Part shown: positions 52,341 through 63,774 of the stretch, in pieces
How positions within the stretch are numbered: position 1 is the first letter of the stretch
Layout: every line of letters starts with the position of its first letter
Notes under the pieces: generated by a model
Seen by the model: the letters and a program-made list of their open reading frames with translations, nothing else
What the model was told of the DNA's origin: nothing
The model's database searches: none
Program-made: the position numbers and the translations under genes
Source of the DNA: Rapana venosa
Lineage: Eukaryota; Mollusca; Gastropoda; Neogastropoda; Muricidae
Assembly: GCA_028751875.1 (NCBI GenBank)
Contig: CM054155.1
Location: 53,434,067-53,498,066, forward strand
Length of the DNA: 64,000 nt
Reading direction: 5' to 3'

Positions 52341-53990
52341 GGTCTACCTCTGGCTTTCCAGTCATTGTATTTGGTGGTGTATGCCCGTAGGGCTGGTTGG
52401 TTGGGCGGCATTCTAGTGAGGTGACCAAACCAACTGATCCTTTGTTGTTCGATATGGTGGAGAATTGGTGTTAGTCCGACCATGTCTCGGATCACCTCAT
52501 TCTTGATCTTGTCCCGTCTGGTCATGTTGACAGCTTTTCTCAGGCAGCGCATTTCACATTTGACCAATTTTCTCTCTAAGGCTTTTGTTAGGGCCCATGT
52601 CTGACACTGGTATGTGAGTGTTGGAACGAACGTTGATGAGTTTTGCCTTGGTGCTCATTGGGTTGCTGGAATGTTTTGGAAGGGGAGCGAGTTGGTAACT
52701 GACTGCGTTTGCTTTCTGGCATCTTGTTTCTATCTCTCTGTCCAATTTTCCATGTTCAGTGAAGAGGCTGCCAAGGTATTTAAATTCTTTGGTCTGTTTC
52801 AGCTGGGTGCCGTTGATGTTGATGTCCAGCTTTCCTGGATTTCTGCTGACAGACATAACTTCTGTTTTGGTGATACTGATCTTCATGTCATACCTCTCGC
52901 AGCTTGTGTTGAGTTGGTCTGTGTGTTCTTGAAGAGCTGCTTTGTTCTGATTCATCAAGAACTGGTCGTCAGCAAATAATAGTTCGTTCAGGGCCTCAAG
53001 ATCTGGGTTGGCTTCCTTTGTAATCTGGTCAATGTAGATCACGAAGAGAAGGGGAGAGGGTAAGCAGCCTTGCCTGACCCCTGATGTAACCGGGAACCAG
53101 TCGGATGTTCCACTGGCTGTTCGGACTGCGCTCATACTGTTGGCATAGATTGCTCTGATGTTATCAAGCAACTGCCCTTTCACGTCGTACTGCTCTAGGG
53201 TCTTCCAGAGCTTGTCTCTGTTGACTCGGTCGAAAGCCTTTTCTTGATCAACGAATACTGTATGCAGGTCTTGGTTGTATTTGATGGCTCTTTCACACAG
53301 CTGTCGGAGTGTGAAAACGGCATCTGTGCACCCTCTTCCTTTCCGAAAGCCAAACTGGGCATTGCTCAGTAGGTGTTCTGCTTTGGCTCTTGTGCGCTGT
53401 TCCAGAATCTTTGCATAGATATTCCCTACATGGCTGAGAAGTGAAATGCCTCTGTAGGTGCTGCAGTCTCTCTTGCTGTCCTTCTTCCAAATTGGCACCA
53501 CTATTGCATTTTGCCAGTTCATTGGTACTTTCCTCTCTTCCCATGCTTTCTGGAAGATGATGGTGAGCCACTTAACTTCCGTTTCTCCGCATGCAAGGAT
53601 GGCTTCAGTTGTTATGCCGTCATCGCCTGCCGCTTTGCCCTTTGGGCTGGTCTTAATTGCTTTTCTTGTTTCAGCTTCAGGGATTTGGGGCTCTAACTGG
53701 TCTTTATAGCGTGGTGAGAACTGAGAGCTGGAAGCTTGTACTCCAGATGGGTTTAAAAGATCTTTAAAATAATCTTCCCATCGTTTCAGAATTTCCTCTT
53801 CTTTGTTAAGAGCCTCTCCATTTGCATCATTCACTACTGTTGTTGGATTGAATGGCTCATCTCTTACTCTCATCGTCTTCACACTTTTGAAAAATTCTCT
53901 TGGGGAGTTCTTGCAAATTTCACTTAACTTCTCTCCATAAGTCACCCAAGATTTTTCTTTGGAGGCTTTCACAACATGTTTACTATGTCT
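52341..53990 (-). pseudogene. RTE-like reverse transcriptase fragment
   Basis: A long open piece (53972-52554, 472 aa) carries linker and RT motifs: SPKGKAAGDDGITTEAIL, CSTYRGISLLSHVGNIYAKI, FGFRKGRGCTDAVFTLRQL, FVDQEKAFDRVNRDKLW, GVRQGCLPSPLLF and LLFADDQFLM. In most RTs of this type the third of these reads FVDYEKAF. A frame change near 52560 leads to the C-terminal piece (52567-52340), with MRCLRKAVNMTRRDKIKNEV, RISWFGHLTRMP and RGRPRR. The endonuclease is absent (5' truncation near 53990). The 3' end is cut where LINE B copy 2 begins. It is close in organisation to the element at 58050 but a different family. Confidence 0.82.
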
Positions 53991-55079
53991 TCTTGCGATT
54001 TTGTGGAATGTCGGTACCAGTTATAAATTCATCAGTGGCCTCTTTAACGTTTTCACATTCAGTTTTCTGATCATAAAAGGTTTTATAAAAAGACACTTGG
54101 GCAGACATTATATATGTGGGACTAGTTATCACTTGCCCTGGTTCTGTGATTAGACGGGTCATTACATTGTTTTTCTTTCTTACTTTCTCCAGACATTTTT
54201 TCGTATAGTTTTCTTCTTTTTCTGTTTTTCATCTTTTGCTGGCAGCGTGGTAGGCCACAAAAAATATCTATTTATTGTTAGGGTGGCAATAGACACTTCT
54301 CAATTCTGGAGGGCGTCTTGCTGTTACCTACCACAAAGAATGTATGAGATTTCAAATAGTGCTGGGACCTCTGAAGAGTGCTCAACCAGGAGCCGAAACT
54401 CGAGTCAGGTCAGGCCAAAGGCATGGTCCTTACTCAAATATTCCCCTAATGCTGCCTTCAAAGTTTTATCCTGTAGTGACTCTTTTCTTTTTTTTGGAAT
54501 ATTTGACTAAAATCATTTTATGATGAGAATGAAGTTGTAACTGGTTACCTGTTCTTGTTTCTCCTCACTCTTTTTTCTCAATTATATATACAGATATGTA
54601 GATATATATTTACATATATATGGGTGTGGGTGTGTGTGTGTGTCACTTGTCTGCATAAGCATTATATGTTAACTCCTCATAGGGTGGTGCTTAAAATAAG
54701 CTGTAGCTTTGATGCCTTTCACCTGCTGTATTGATGTTAGCTTATGTTGTATGAATTTCGAATAAACCATGTTTAAACCAGGTGGTGTGAACTGGTGAAG
54801 ATAGCTACATAGATATTTATTAAGGTGCGTTTAATATGAACTACTTCATCACATGAGCAAACAGAGTTCCTTCTAGGATTATTTAACAAATAATTGTACC
54901 TTACCATGACAGGCTGACTATCTTGCCTAGTCTTTTTCAAATGTGGAGTCAGCCTGCATCTACCCTCTGTCCATGTTTTAAAAAACCTCTCCCAAAGCAA
55001 GTGTTTCAACTTGTGTTCTCCTACGCATACATATTTTCAGTCTTCTTTCTTTGTTAGGGCTTTTGCCTCCATGCCCACT
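53991..55079. other. no gene recognised
   Basis: A/T-rich with a small TA-rich tract at 54580-54625. Several short open frames are present but none has family motifs or paired splice sites that I can support. Confidence 0.5.
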
Positions 55080-55095
55080 CTGTGTGTGTGTGTGT

Positions 55096-55166
<71 letters not shown>

Positions 55167-55187
55167 TGTGTGTGTGTGTGTGTGTGT
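55080..55187. repeat. (GT)n microsatellite at a LINE 3' end
   Basis: GT dinucleotides with two GTGG interruptions. Read on the minus strand it follows directly after 'gacgttaaattcaagaac', the 3' end of the LINE at 55188-55800. Confidence 0.92.
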
Positions 55188-55800
55188 TGTTCTTGAATTT
55201 AACGTCTATTTACATTAAGTGATATTAGACACAAAAAGGCAAACAATTGAGAAAAAAGGTTAAGGAACTGTCTAACTACTGTAACAATAATACAATGAAA
55301 GAAATTAATTTACCTTATGAATAAATATAGCTAACGAAACTACAACAGATCAAAAGATACACATCATGTATTCCACGCCAAAAGAAACGGGGGAAACGGT
55401 AACAATTTCGAAAACTATACCATGGTGGGTAGAATGCCTATGCTTCAAATCAATAAATGACATATTTACTTGTGCTATAGCAAATTACTAACACAGTTCT
55501 CTTTCAACAGCAAAGCAATTTTACAGAGCAATGTAGAGTTATTCAAAAACTTATGCAAAGATCTCTCACGAATGGTGGGCAGCTGCTTTTTTAACATTAG
55601 GCATTCGAAAAGAATATGAATGTTTAAGATTGCCCCACCACACACACAATGCACATTTGTAGAAAATTTTGTATGGAAAGCATTTAACTTCAGTCTATCA
55701 ATAAGACTTATGACTGGCCTTTGCCGTGATTTATCTAACCCAAAACGAGAAGAGAGAAAGAAATTTAGGTTAAAAATTGAAGAGGTTCCATGGGAAAATC
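55188..55800 (-). mobile_element. LINE E C-terminus and 3' UTR
   Basis: The minus-strand reading of about 55745-55560 gives LIDRLKLNAFHTKF, then a Cys/His cluster VHCVCGGAILNIHILFEC. This layout (Cys-x-Cys, His, Cys) is common at LINE ORF2 C-termini. A decayed remainder and a 3' UTR end at 55188 with GACGTTAAATTCAAG and a (CA)n tail. No RT core remains. Confidence 0.6.
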
Positions 55801-55843
55801 CCGCATCTTATTGTTTTTACCTAACATGCTACTTTCTTTCAAA

Positions 55844-55869
55844 GTGTGTGTGTGTGTGTGTGTGTGGTG

Positions 55870-55935
<66 letters not shown>

Positions 55936-55960
55936 GTGTGTTTGTGCATGTGTGTGTGAA
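55844..55960. repeat. (GT)n microsatellite
   Basis: GT array with a few GC and TT variants toward the right end. Confidence 0.92.
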
Positions 55961-56238
55961 GTAACAACAACTTGTTTCAAGTTTCTATCATTTCCTGATG
56001 TTTTCTTCTTCAAACTAGTTGAATAGACATCGGATATCACTGATGTGTGAAATAAATCATTATCACTCGTGTTGACTTCTATGAAACTTTCTTTTCCCTT
56101 TTGATGGTTGTAAACACTGAATATGTGCAGAATGCAGAACAGCTTGTGATGTGTTAGAAAACGATTGTCAGACAGTCGGCTGTCCACGTGTGCAGCCCAC
56201 AGTTGGCTTGGTGAGTGTACCTCACTACAGGAGGAGTG

Positions 56239-56245
56239 TATAAAA
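56239..56245 (+). promoter_or_regulatory. candidate TATA box
   Basis: TATAAAA lies about 60 bases upstream of a strong splice-donor sequence (CTG|GTAAGT at 56304/56305). If used, transcription would start near 56270. Confidence 0.35.
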
Positions 56246-56269
56246 CATGCTGACAATGTAGGCCCCCAA

Positions 56270-56730
56270 CATTCCTCACCAAGGATCTTCAACAGAAGCC
56301 ACTGGTAAGTCTTTCACTTGTGAATGCTGTCTGCTTTCCTTGCTTATAGTAAAAATTTGACTTTGAAATTTATTTGTGAGAAACAACACATTGTTCCGTC
56401 AGCTGTTAGAAGGATTTTGTAAATGGTCACGTCAAATATACTAAGTTAGTTTTGCTTTTAACTGCAACACACCATGGAAAAACATGGAAATGGTATAGGG
56501 AAGATATCGTTGTGACTTTTTGTTGTAAATGTTCTGAATCCGACAGCCATCAATCATCAGAAATCCTGGTTTTCCTTCCTTCTTGCAGATTCAGTTTTAC
56601 AATGGGCAATGTCTGGATCTTAGTTAACAGAATACTGGACACCCTTTCCCCTCAGATTCTACTGACATACCTAACTTCTGGACACCTCACAGCTACATTG
56701 TAACTTTTCTTGAGTCTCCGAAATAAAATC
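56270..56730 (+). CDS. possible small two-exon gene, unknown product
   Basis: The signals line up: a TATA box (56239), a donor at 56305 (GTAAGTC), a polypyrimidine-rich acceptor ending at 56588 (ccttcttgcag), an ATG at 56602, a stop at 56701-56703 and AATAAA at 56722. The first exon would be short and non-coding. The second would encode 33 residues beginning MGNVWILVNRILDTL, mostly hydrophobic. Alternatively the same frame is open without splicing from 56452. The encoded peptide matches no family I know. Such signal sets also arise by chance, so this is a candidate only. Confidence 0.25.
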
Positions 56731-57094
56731 TGGAAATAAGAAATGTTAGAAAATTTTGTGGATGATCCCTTTTCTTTAAAGAACTAAATGAGTTTTCTTG
56801 AATCTTCTGTTGATTGTTTATATTGCTTCATTGATGAAGATTTTTTTAGCTGCCTTTTGTCCCATAGGAAAACGAATACACATGCAGACCAGAACTTGTT
56901 TAAAATTGGTGGCGCTGTTCTTGTAGCTATGGAGGGAAGCCCGATATTCATGTAAAGAAATCTGCTGTGATGGAAAGTAATATACAGTGTGAGATGACTT
57001 ATACATGCGTGCATTTATTCCATTTATATATAGCATTACTTCATTTCAACGATAAAAAAAACAACGAGAAAATGTACGTTTTACATCTATTGTC

Positions 57095-57240
57095 TGTGTG
57101 AATGCAGTTTTGTAAATGATGTCATCCATTCCAACCAGCTGACAATGGCCTACTCTTCTGAAGGGCAGAGCAACTTTTAACATGTGCACAGGATATTCTG
57201 TATGCATTCACTTGGTCTGTCTGATCAACCTTTTCATCTT
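57095..57240 (-). mobile_element. SINE body fragment, decayed
   Basis: Matches the 3' body of the SINE at 57735-57995 and of 50920-51056 (shared 'caatggcctactctt' and 'tgtgcacaggatattctg'-like parts). The tRNA-like head is missing. Confidence 0.6.
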
Positions 57241-57734
57241 ACAAATGACCAATCATATAAGCTGATGCATATATTTAGTGCTTCGCAATTATAACAAAAT
57301 ATTGATACATTTTCTACTGGAGAATAACAGACACTTTCAGCAGCTGACGTTAAATGTTACTCACAATCATAATACTTCATGAACGTCTGTGTATATCACT
57401 TTTATATCTTTTGCCTTGCTCTTGCATATAATAATTATATGTTTGAATGAAACCTCAGACAATTCATGGTGTCTTGAAGTTCTTTGAGGCCAAAACTGTG
57501 TGGTATATTGAGTACTCTATATTCCATGCTCATGGATAATTTATAATTAATGCTTTCTGCCTCTTTAAAGAATAACCCATATGGTGGCTTTTACAGACCT
57601 TTATAAGTGATTAGTTTGGAAACGATGAAAAGATTTTATCAAGATCAACTTGAACTTGATACTATTACTTATTGTTACTCTACAATTTTTCTTTTATATC
57701 AAGGATAATGGAATAAGCACATATGTGCTTTTTT

Positions 57735-57995
57735 ACATTCAGTCCCCGTGTGTATGCGGTTTTGTAAATTGTCATCTGTTCCCACCGGCACACAATGACC
57801 TACTCTTACGAAAAGCGGAACAGGATTTTAACGTGTGCGCAAGATGTTCTGCGTGCGTTCGCACACGGGGCCTTGGTTTATAGTCTCATCCGAAGGACTT
57901 TTGGGGAGAGATGATGTTAACTCCTCTCGAATGGGAATCGAACCCGTACTGAACAACCTGATTTGTCTATTAGCGCATTGCAGTACAGGCCTATG
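57735..57995 (-). mobile_element. tRNA-derived SINE with head and body
   Basis: On the minus strand a B box GGTTCGATTCC lies at 57944-57934. The body follows: TCTCCCCAAAAGTCC, TCGGATGAGACTATAAACC and CATTGTGTGCCGGTGGGAAC. The conserved core is shared with the other SINEs here and resembles cores reported across mollusc SINEs (from memory, not checked). The exact 5' end is unclear because an RTE-like LINE begins nearby. Confidence 0.7.
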
Positions 57996-58135
57996 AGTCA
58001 GGTCAGAGACTCCCTCTGCTACTGGTAACCATGTAACCCAGTACCACCTGCCACATGTGGGGAGTAAACCCAATCAAAAAATCCGACCTGGAGAGGGATG
58101 GGCTCCGCCAGGTTTGATTTGCCCAAGATACACCC

Positions 58136-61100
58136 ATGAAAAAGACAGCCAGAATCTCCATACCGGATCGGTCGTCGCCCGGGTTACCAAGGACCGCGCC
58201 TTCTGTTGCTCATCAGGACAGATGTCGAAAGTATGCTACTGATGTAAAACGCAGCAAAATTCGTGCCAGAAACAACACCATCATTGGCACATGGAATGTA
58301 CGGACACTAAGAGCTGCAGGCAAAGTGAAAGAACTGACACATGAGATGTCCAGATATCAATGGCACATCCTTGGGCTCTGCGAAGTCAGGTGGAAAAACA
58401 TGGGAGAAACAACGACCCAGGAAGACCACAAATTATACTACAGTGGAAAACAGGATAAACATGAACACGGCGTGGGGTTTCTCGTTCACAAAGACACCGT
58501 GAACACCGTCATGAGCTGTCAGCCTGTGTCCAACAGACTTATTACCATCCGCCTGAGAGCAACCCCCTTTAACATAACTATAGTACAGGCATACGCCCCT
58601 ACATCAGACTGCACAGATGAAGCCTTAGAAGAATTTTATGACCAGCTACAAGAGGTTCTGAATCAAACTCCCAAGAAAGACATCCTCGTTGTGCAAGGTG
58701 ACTGGAACGCCAAGGTAGGAGAAGATGCATGGAAAGACTGGGAGGGCGTTTGTGGGCCACATTGTAATAACCAATCAAATGAAAGAGGCTTGAGACTCCT
58801 GGAGTTTGCCAGTAACAACCACCTCCAGCTAGTGAATACACTTGGCCCACACAAGAAATCCAGAAAATGGACATGGCATAGCCCAAATGGAGAACACCAC
58901 AACCAAATAGATTACATCATGGTGAAAAGACAGTTTCAGTCTAGCGTTAACATCGCACAGACACGAAGTTTTCCAGGAGCAGACATAGGGAGTGATCATG
59001 ATCTTGTGATGATGACTTTCCGACTACGTTGCGGAACAACATCAGGATCAAATTTGACCTCGAGAAGCTGAAGGACCCAGAGGTATTAGAAATTTTTCAA
59101 GCAAGGATAGGTGGAAAGTTTGCAGCACTCACTGTGATAGACTCAGACATAGATACACTGACGAATAGTTTCAATACAGCAGTGACTGAAACAGCAAACG
59201 AGCTCCTTGGCAAACACCGACCAGTCAAAAAACCATGGGTCACACCTAACATCCTACAACTATGCGACAAGCGTAGAGAGTTGAAGAAAAAGAAAAATGA
59301 AACAAAAGAAAGAGCAGAACAATATAGGGCAGTCAACAAAAGAATCAGGAAGTCCATGACGGAGGCAAAAGAGAAATGGATCGGTGAGCAGTGCCAAGAC
59401 ATTGAAGAGAACATCAAGAAAAACAATAGCAAGAAAGCATATCAGCTGGTGAAAGACCTGACTAGCACAAAACAGAGAAAAGGTTTAACAATCCAAGACA
59501 AAAATGGGAAGTGTCTCACTGACGACCAGGATATTCTGAACAGATGGACAGAATATGCTCCGACCTGTATAACTATAGAACCGCAGGAGATCCAGAAGTC
59601 CTTAATGTACCCGAAAGCAAAGACACAGACAGTCACCCTATCCTCCGAGAAGAAGTGGAAACAGCAGTCCGATCGCTGAAAAAGGGGAAGTCAGCAGGGG
59701 CTGACAACATTCCAGCTGAGTTGGTCCAAGCTGGAGGGGAAGCCATGACCAGCGCCCTACTAAGAATCTGCAACAAGATCTGGCAGACAGGAAAATGGCC
59801 AACACCATGGACACAGTCACTCATCATCACCCTCCCCAAGAAAGGAAATCTACAACAATGCCATAATTACCGCACAATCAGCCTCATATGTCACCCAAGC
59901 AAGGTCATGCTGCAGATAATATTGAATAGACTGAAGCCACAAGCAGAGACCATCATTGCTGAAGAACAAGCAGGTTTCAGAGCAGGGCGCAGCACAACAG
60001 AACAGATATTCAACCTCAGAATACTATGTGAGCGGTACCTTCAACATCAACAAGACCTTTACCACGTATTTATCGATTTTAAGAAGGTATTTGACAGGGT
60101 GTGGCATGCAGCTTTGTGGGCAACCATGAATTTGTACAGCATCAATGCAAACCTGATCAGAGTCATCAAACAGCTGTACAGCGAGGCCACCAGTGCAGTG
60201 TACTACAACAACAACATTGGAGAATGGTTTCGAACAACAGTTGGAGTAAGGCAGGGCTGTCTACTCTCACCCACTCTTTTCAACATCTTCCTTGAGAGAA
60301 TCATGGCTGATGCACTGGAACATCATGAAGGATCAGTCAGCATTGGTGGCAGAACGATCACAAACCTCCGCTTCGCAGATGACATTGATGGAATAGCAGG
60401 ATCAGAAAAAGAGCTTGCCAGCCTAACAGAACACTTGAATAAGGCCTCCAAAACATACGGCATGGAAATCAGTGCAGAGAAGACCAAACTGATGACTAAT
60501 AACACCAACGGCATTAGCACTGATATCAGGGTTAATGACCAGAAGCTGGAAACAGTTCAAAGCTTCAAGTACCTGGGAGCCATTGTATTAGACCAGGATC
60601 CAAGCCAGAAGTAGTATGCAGGACTGCACAGACAATAACAGCTTTGTCAAAACTAAACACCATCTGGAGAGATAAGAATATCTCACTTATCTCCAAGATC
60701 AGACTAATGCGCTCCCTTGTCATATCCATATTTCTGTATGCCTGTGAATCATGGACCCTGACTGCAGATTTGGAGAGAAGAGTACAGGCAGTGGAGATGA
60801 GATGCTTTCGGAGACTCCTTGGCATCTCCTACAAATACCACATAAGCAACGAAAGCGTGCATAACAGAATCCAGCAAACCATTGGACCCTATGAGAACCT
60901 TCTAACGATCATGAAAAAGCGTAAACTTAAATGGTATGGGCATGTCACAAGATCCCAAGGAATTACAAAGACAGTTTTGCAAGGCACTGTCCAAGGAGGA
61001 AGAAGAAGAGGCAGACCAAGGAAGAGCTGGGAGGATAACATCAGCGAAAGGCAGGCCTAGAACTCAACAAAACCCTGAGAAAGGCAGAACAGAGAGAGGA

Positions 61101-61170
61101 ATGGAGGGAACTGGTTGTTGAGTCTTTGAGGGTGCCCCCACGGTCGTCAGACTACGGGACAGATAGATAA
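58136..61170 (+). pseudogene. RTE-like endonuclease-reverse transcriptase, frameshifted
   Basis: The endonuclease (58136-59071) has IIGTWNVRTLRAAGKVKEL, LGLCEVRW, VQAYAPTSD, VVQGDWNAKVG and IGSDHDLVMMTFRL. A basic linker follows (59029-59679), then the RT (59544-60614): NYRTISLICHPSKVMLQII, AEEQAGFRAGRSTTEQIF, HVFIDFKKVFDRVWHAAL, GVRQGCLLSPTLFNIFL and LRFADDIDGIAG. The C-terminal part (60600-61060, then 61055-61170 in another frame) has ISIFLYACESWTLTADLERR and KLKWYGHVTRS. Frame changes lie near 59050, 59600, 60600 and 61055. This is the family from which vertebrate craniofacial development protein 2-like annotations derive. FKKVFD replaces the usual FKKAFD. Confidence 0.88.
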
Positions 61171-61183
61171 ATAGATAGATAGT
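61171..61183 (+). repeat. (ATAG)n tail of the RTE-like LINE
   Basis: Three ATAG units directly after the stop codon mark the element's 3' end. Confidence 0.8.
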
Positions 61184-61477
61184 ACAGGCCAGATCAGGAG
61201 ATGATCCAACAGTAATCTTCATTGCTACATTTGGATGTTATCTATAGTTGGAGAACAAAAATTACATACAATGCTCAATGACTGATTTGAAATGAATGCA
61301 AATTTTAAACAATCTTTTGTAGATGAGAAGAAGTGGTTTCCAATTATATAAAGTAAAGCTTCCAGTGTTGTGAATGATTCATTCATATAAACTGATAGCC
61401 TTTTCAAGGTAAAATAATTTCTAAGAAAAGTACACACTGCTCCATACTGCTCCATGTTGACCCAACTTAAAACATTG
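61184..61477. other. intergenic, nothing recognised
   Basis: A/T-rich sequence between the RTE-like LINE and the candidate secreted-peptide promoter. Confidence 0.5.
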
Positions 61478-61484
61478 TATAAAT
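61478..61484 (+). promoter_or_regulatory. candidate TATA box of the secreted-peptide gene
   Basis: TATAAAT lies 94 bases before the signal-peptide ATG at 61578. Transcription starting about 30 bases downstream would give a 5' UTR of about 70 bases. Confidence 0.4.
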
Positions 61485-61577
61485 GTTGACACCGTTGATA
61501 ATGACCTTTTCCTCTGTTGTGAAGACTTCCAGTCCACTACTGAGTTTAAAGGTGCAGACAGATATCCACTGTGAAAG

Positions 61578-61628
61578 ATGGCTCGTCTTCTTCCTATCTG
61601 TCTGGTTCTGGTCCTTCTGGCAGCTCTG
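61578..61628 (+). CDS. exon 1 of a candidate secreted peptide: signal peptide
   Basis: Seventeen codons from ATG at 61578 (MARLLPICLVLVLLAAL) form a classical signal peptide: a basic N-terminus, then an uninterrupted hydrophobic core. The ATG context is GAAAGATGG. The exon ends at 61628 in phase 0 before a good donor (CTG|GTAAGA). A first exon devoted to the signal sequence is common in genes for secreted peptides. The downstream exon at 63775 begins in a phase that does not match, so at least one exon between them is expected, or the two belong to different transcripts. Confidence 0.55.
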
Positions 61629-61836
61629 GTAAGATAGTGTCCCAGTGCTTGTTAGCAAATGTGCATGCAGGAAGTGTGTGTATATGATATATCTATCTGT
61701 CATATATATATATCTCTCGATATAAATTTATCTCTCGATATAAATATATATAGAGAGAGACAGAGATATAGATATAGATATATAGAGAGCTTGATACATA
61801 AGTATGTCGATATATCATATACACAAGAAATGATAG

Positions 61837-62265
<429 letters not shown>

Positions 62266-62479
62266 GTGTTTGCCTGCATGCATGCGTGCGTGTGTGCGTG
62301 CATGTGTGTGTTGTTGTTCTTGGTGTTATCGTTGCTATCATTTCTTGTTAGTAGATAAGTTCTTCTTAATGAAGGTGGTAAAACAGATTTCACGTTGGTA
62401 TGACTTTGATAATGATGATTGTTGATGTGATTAGGGTAATAGTGTAAGGTGGATTTTGCGGTTGTAGTGATAGGTTTGT

Positions 62480-62974
62480 GGAGATGACAGTGATGGTGGT
62501 ATGGATAGTGATACTGTAGGAACGGGTAAGGGAAAACATGTAGATGATGCTTTTTCTGATGACAAGGATAATATTGCTGCTGCTTCTGACGGTGATAAGC
62601 ATGATGATGATGATGATGATGATGATGATAATAATGAGATGAAAGTGAGGATAATGATAGCTTGGATTGTGCTTGCTGTGATGACAATGATAACAATGGT
62701 AATGATGGTTGTGATAATAAGATGAAAGTGATGATAATTGTGGCATGTGTGTAGCTGCTTTTGCCGCTGCTGTATCTGCTGAATATGATAACAATTATGG
62801 TGTTGATGATGATAATGATGACAAGGATAAAGACATTTGGTAATAATGATATAAATAATCATTATGGTAATGATGCTTATCGTGACGAAGACAACAATAA
62901 TTAAAATGAAGATGATGATGACGACGACGACGACGACGATGCTGCTGCTACTACTGCTGCTTTTGATGATAGCA

Positions 62975-63029
<55 letters not shown>

Positions 63030-63039
63030 GTGATGAGCA

Positions 63040-63112
<73 letters not shown>

Positions 63113-63345
63113 GAGCAATGATGTAGATTATAATGATGATGATGTAAATAATGCGATGGAAGTTAGGATAATGGTCGCATGGACGTTCCTGGCGCTGATG
63201 ACAATGATAACAACGTTAATGATGACGGTGATAATGAGATAAAAGTAATGATAATGGTGGAATAGGTGTTGCTGCTGTTCCTGCTGCTCCTCCTGATTAT
63301 GATAACAATTATGGGGTTGATGATGATAATGATGACAAGCATAGT
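62480..63345 (+). repeat. tandem-duplicated Ala/Asp-coding modules with (GAT)n expansions
   Basis: Five places in 62480-63830 repeat the pattern GCT-rich then GAT-rich. They start near 62576, 62755, 62941, 63271 and, in the exon, 63777. In one frame each reads as a short Ala-rich then Asp/Asn-rich peptide (for example EYDNNYGVDDDNDD). Segments 62640-62830 and 63155-63345 are clearly homologous, about 515 bases apart. Pure GAT runs lie at 62602-62630, 62983-63027 and 63038-63110. They may be alternative or decayed propeptide exons of the gene started at 61578, or expanded trinucleotide repeats. Confidence 0.6.
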
Positions 63346-63774
63346 GTGAAGGGAGATGAGTCAGATAATCCTTGTGTTTATTTGTAAAGACGCATCATTT
63401 CTGATTTTTTTTTAAAAGGAAAGGTTTAAACAGTCCAAGGTTTGGTGAAACCAGCAAGGCTCTGGCTTGTCCACGCATGGCCTGATCGAAGTGCTGGGGT
63501 GTGGTAGTTGAATCACAGTGAACCCCTGGTAGACCTGGCAGTTGCCAGCAGTATTAACTATCATCATTAAACGGACTTACATGAAAACGCTGCAGAGTAT
63601 ACTGGTTACCCTACCAGAAGAGAACACTTTGTACTGGTGGAAAGTTTTACTCAACGGCCTGAAAATCTTGCAGAAACGTATCTGTGTTCAGCACACAGAC
63701 TATCACATGGTAGAGTAGAGTTTAAAAAAACAAACTGTTTTGGCCTTGATTCCTTCCCCCTTGCATTCTAACAG
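63346..63774. other. presumed intron ending in a strong acceptor
   Basis: No coding motif. The right end (63746-63774) is a pyrimidine-rich tract with a branch-point-like TTCTAAC and terminal CAG, a good 3' splice site. Confidence 0.55.

Larger units (their letters stand above)
58050..61183 (+). mobile_element. RTE-like (BovB-related) LINE, nearly complete
   Basis: One long coding region runs from the AP endonuclease through RT to a C-terminal GRPRKSWEDNI motif. There is essentially no 3' UTR: the last stop (TAA, 61168-61170) is followed at once by an ATAG tail to 61183. A short ORF, a minimal 3' UTR and a simple-repeat tail are hallmarks of the RTE clade. The reading frame is broken at four or more places. 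Confidence 0.88.

Noticed and set aside
55765..56292. A 175-residue minus-strand frame beginning MKILGEECWGPTL
   Set aside because: A third of it is CA-repeat translation, and the rest has no motif and overlaps the better-supported plus-strand signals.
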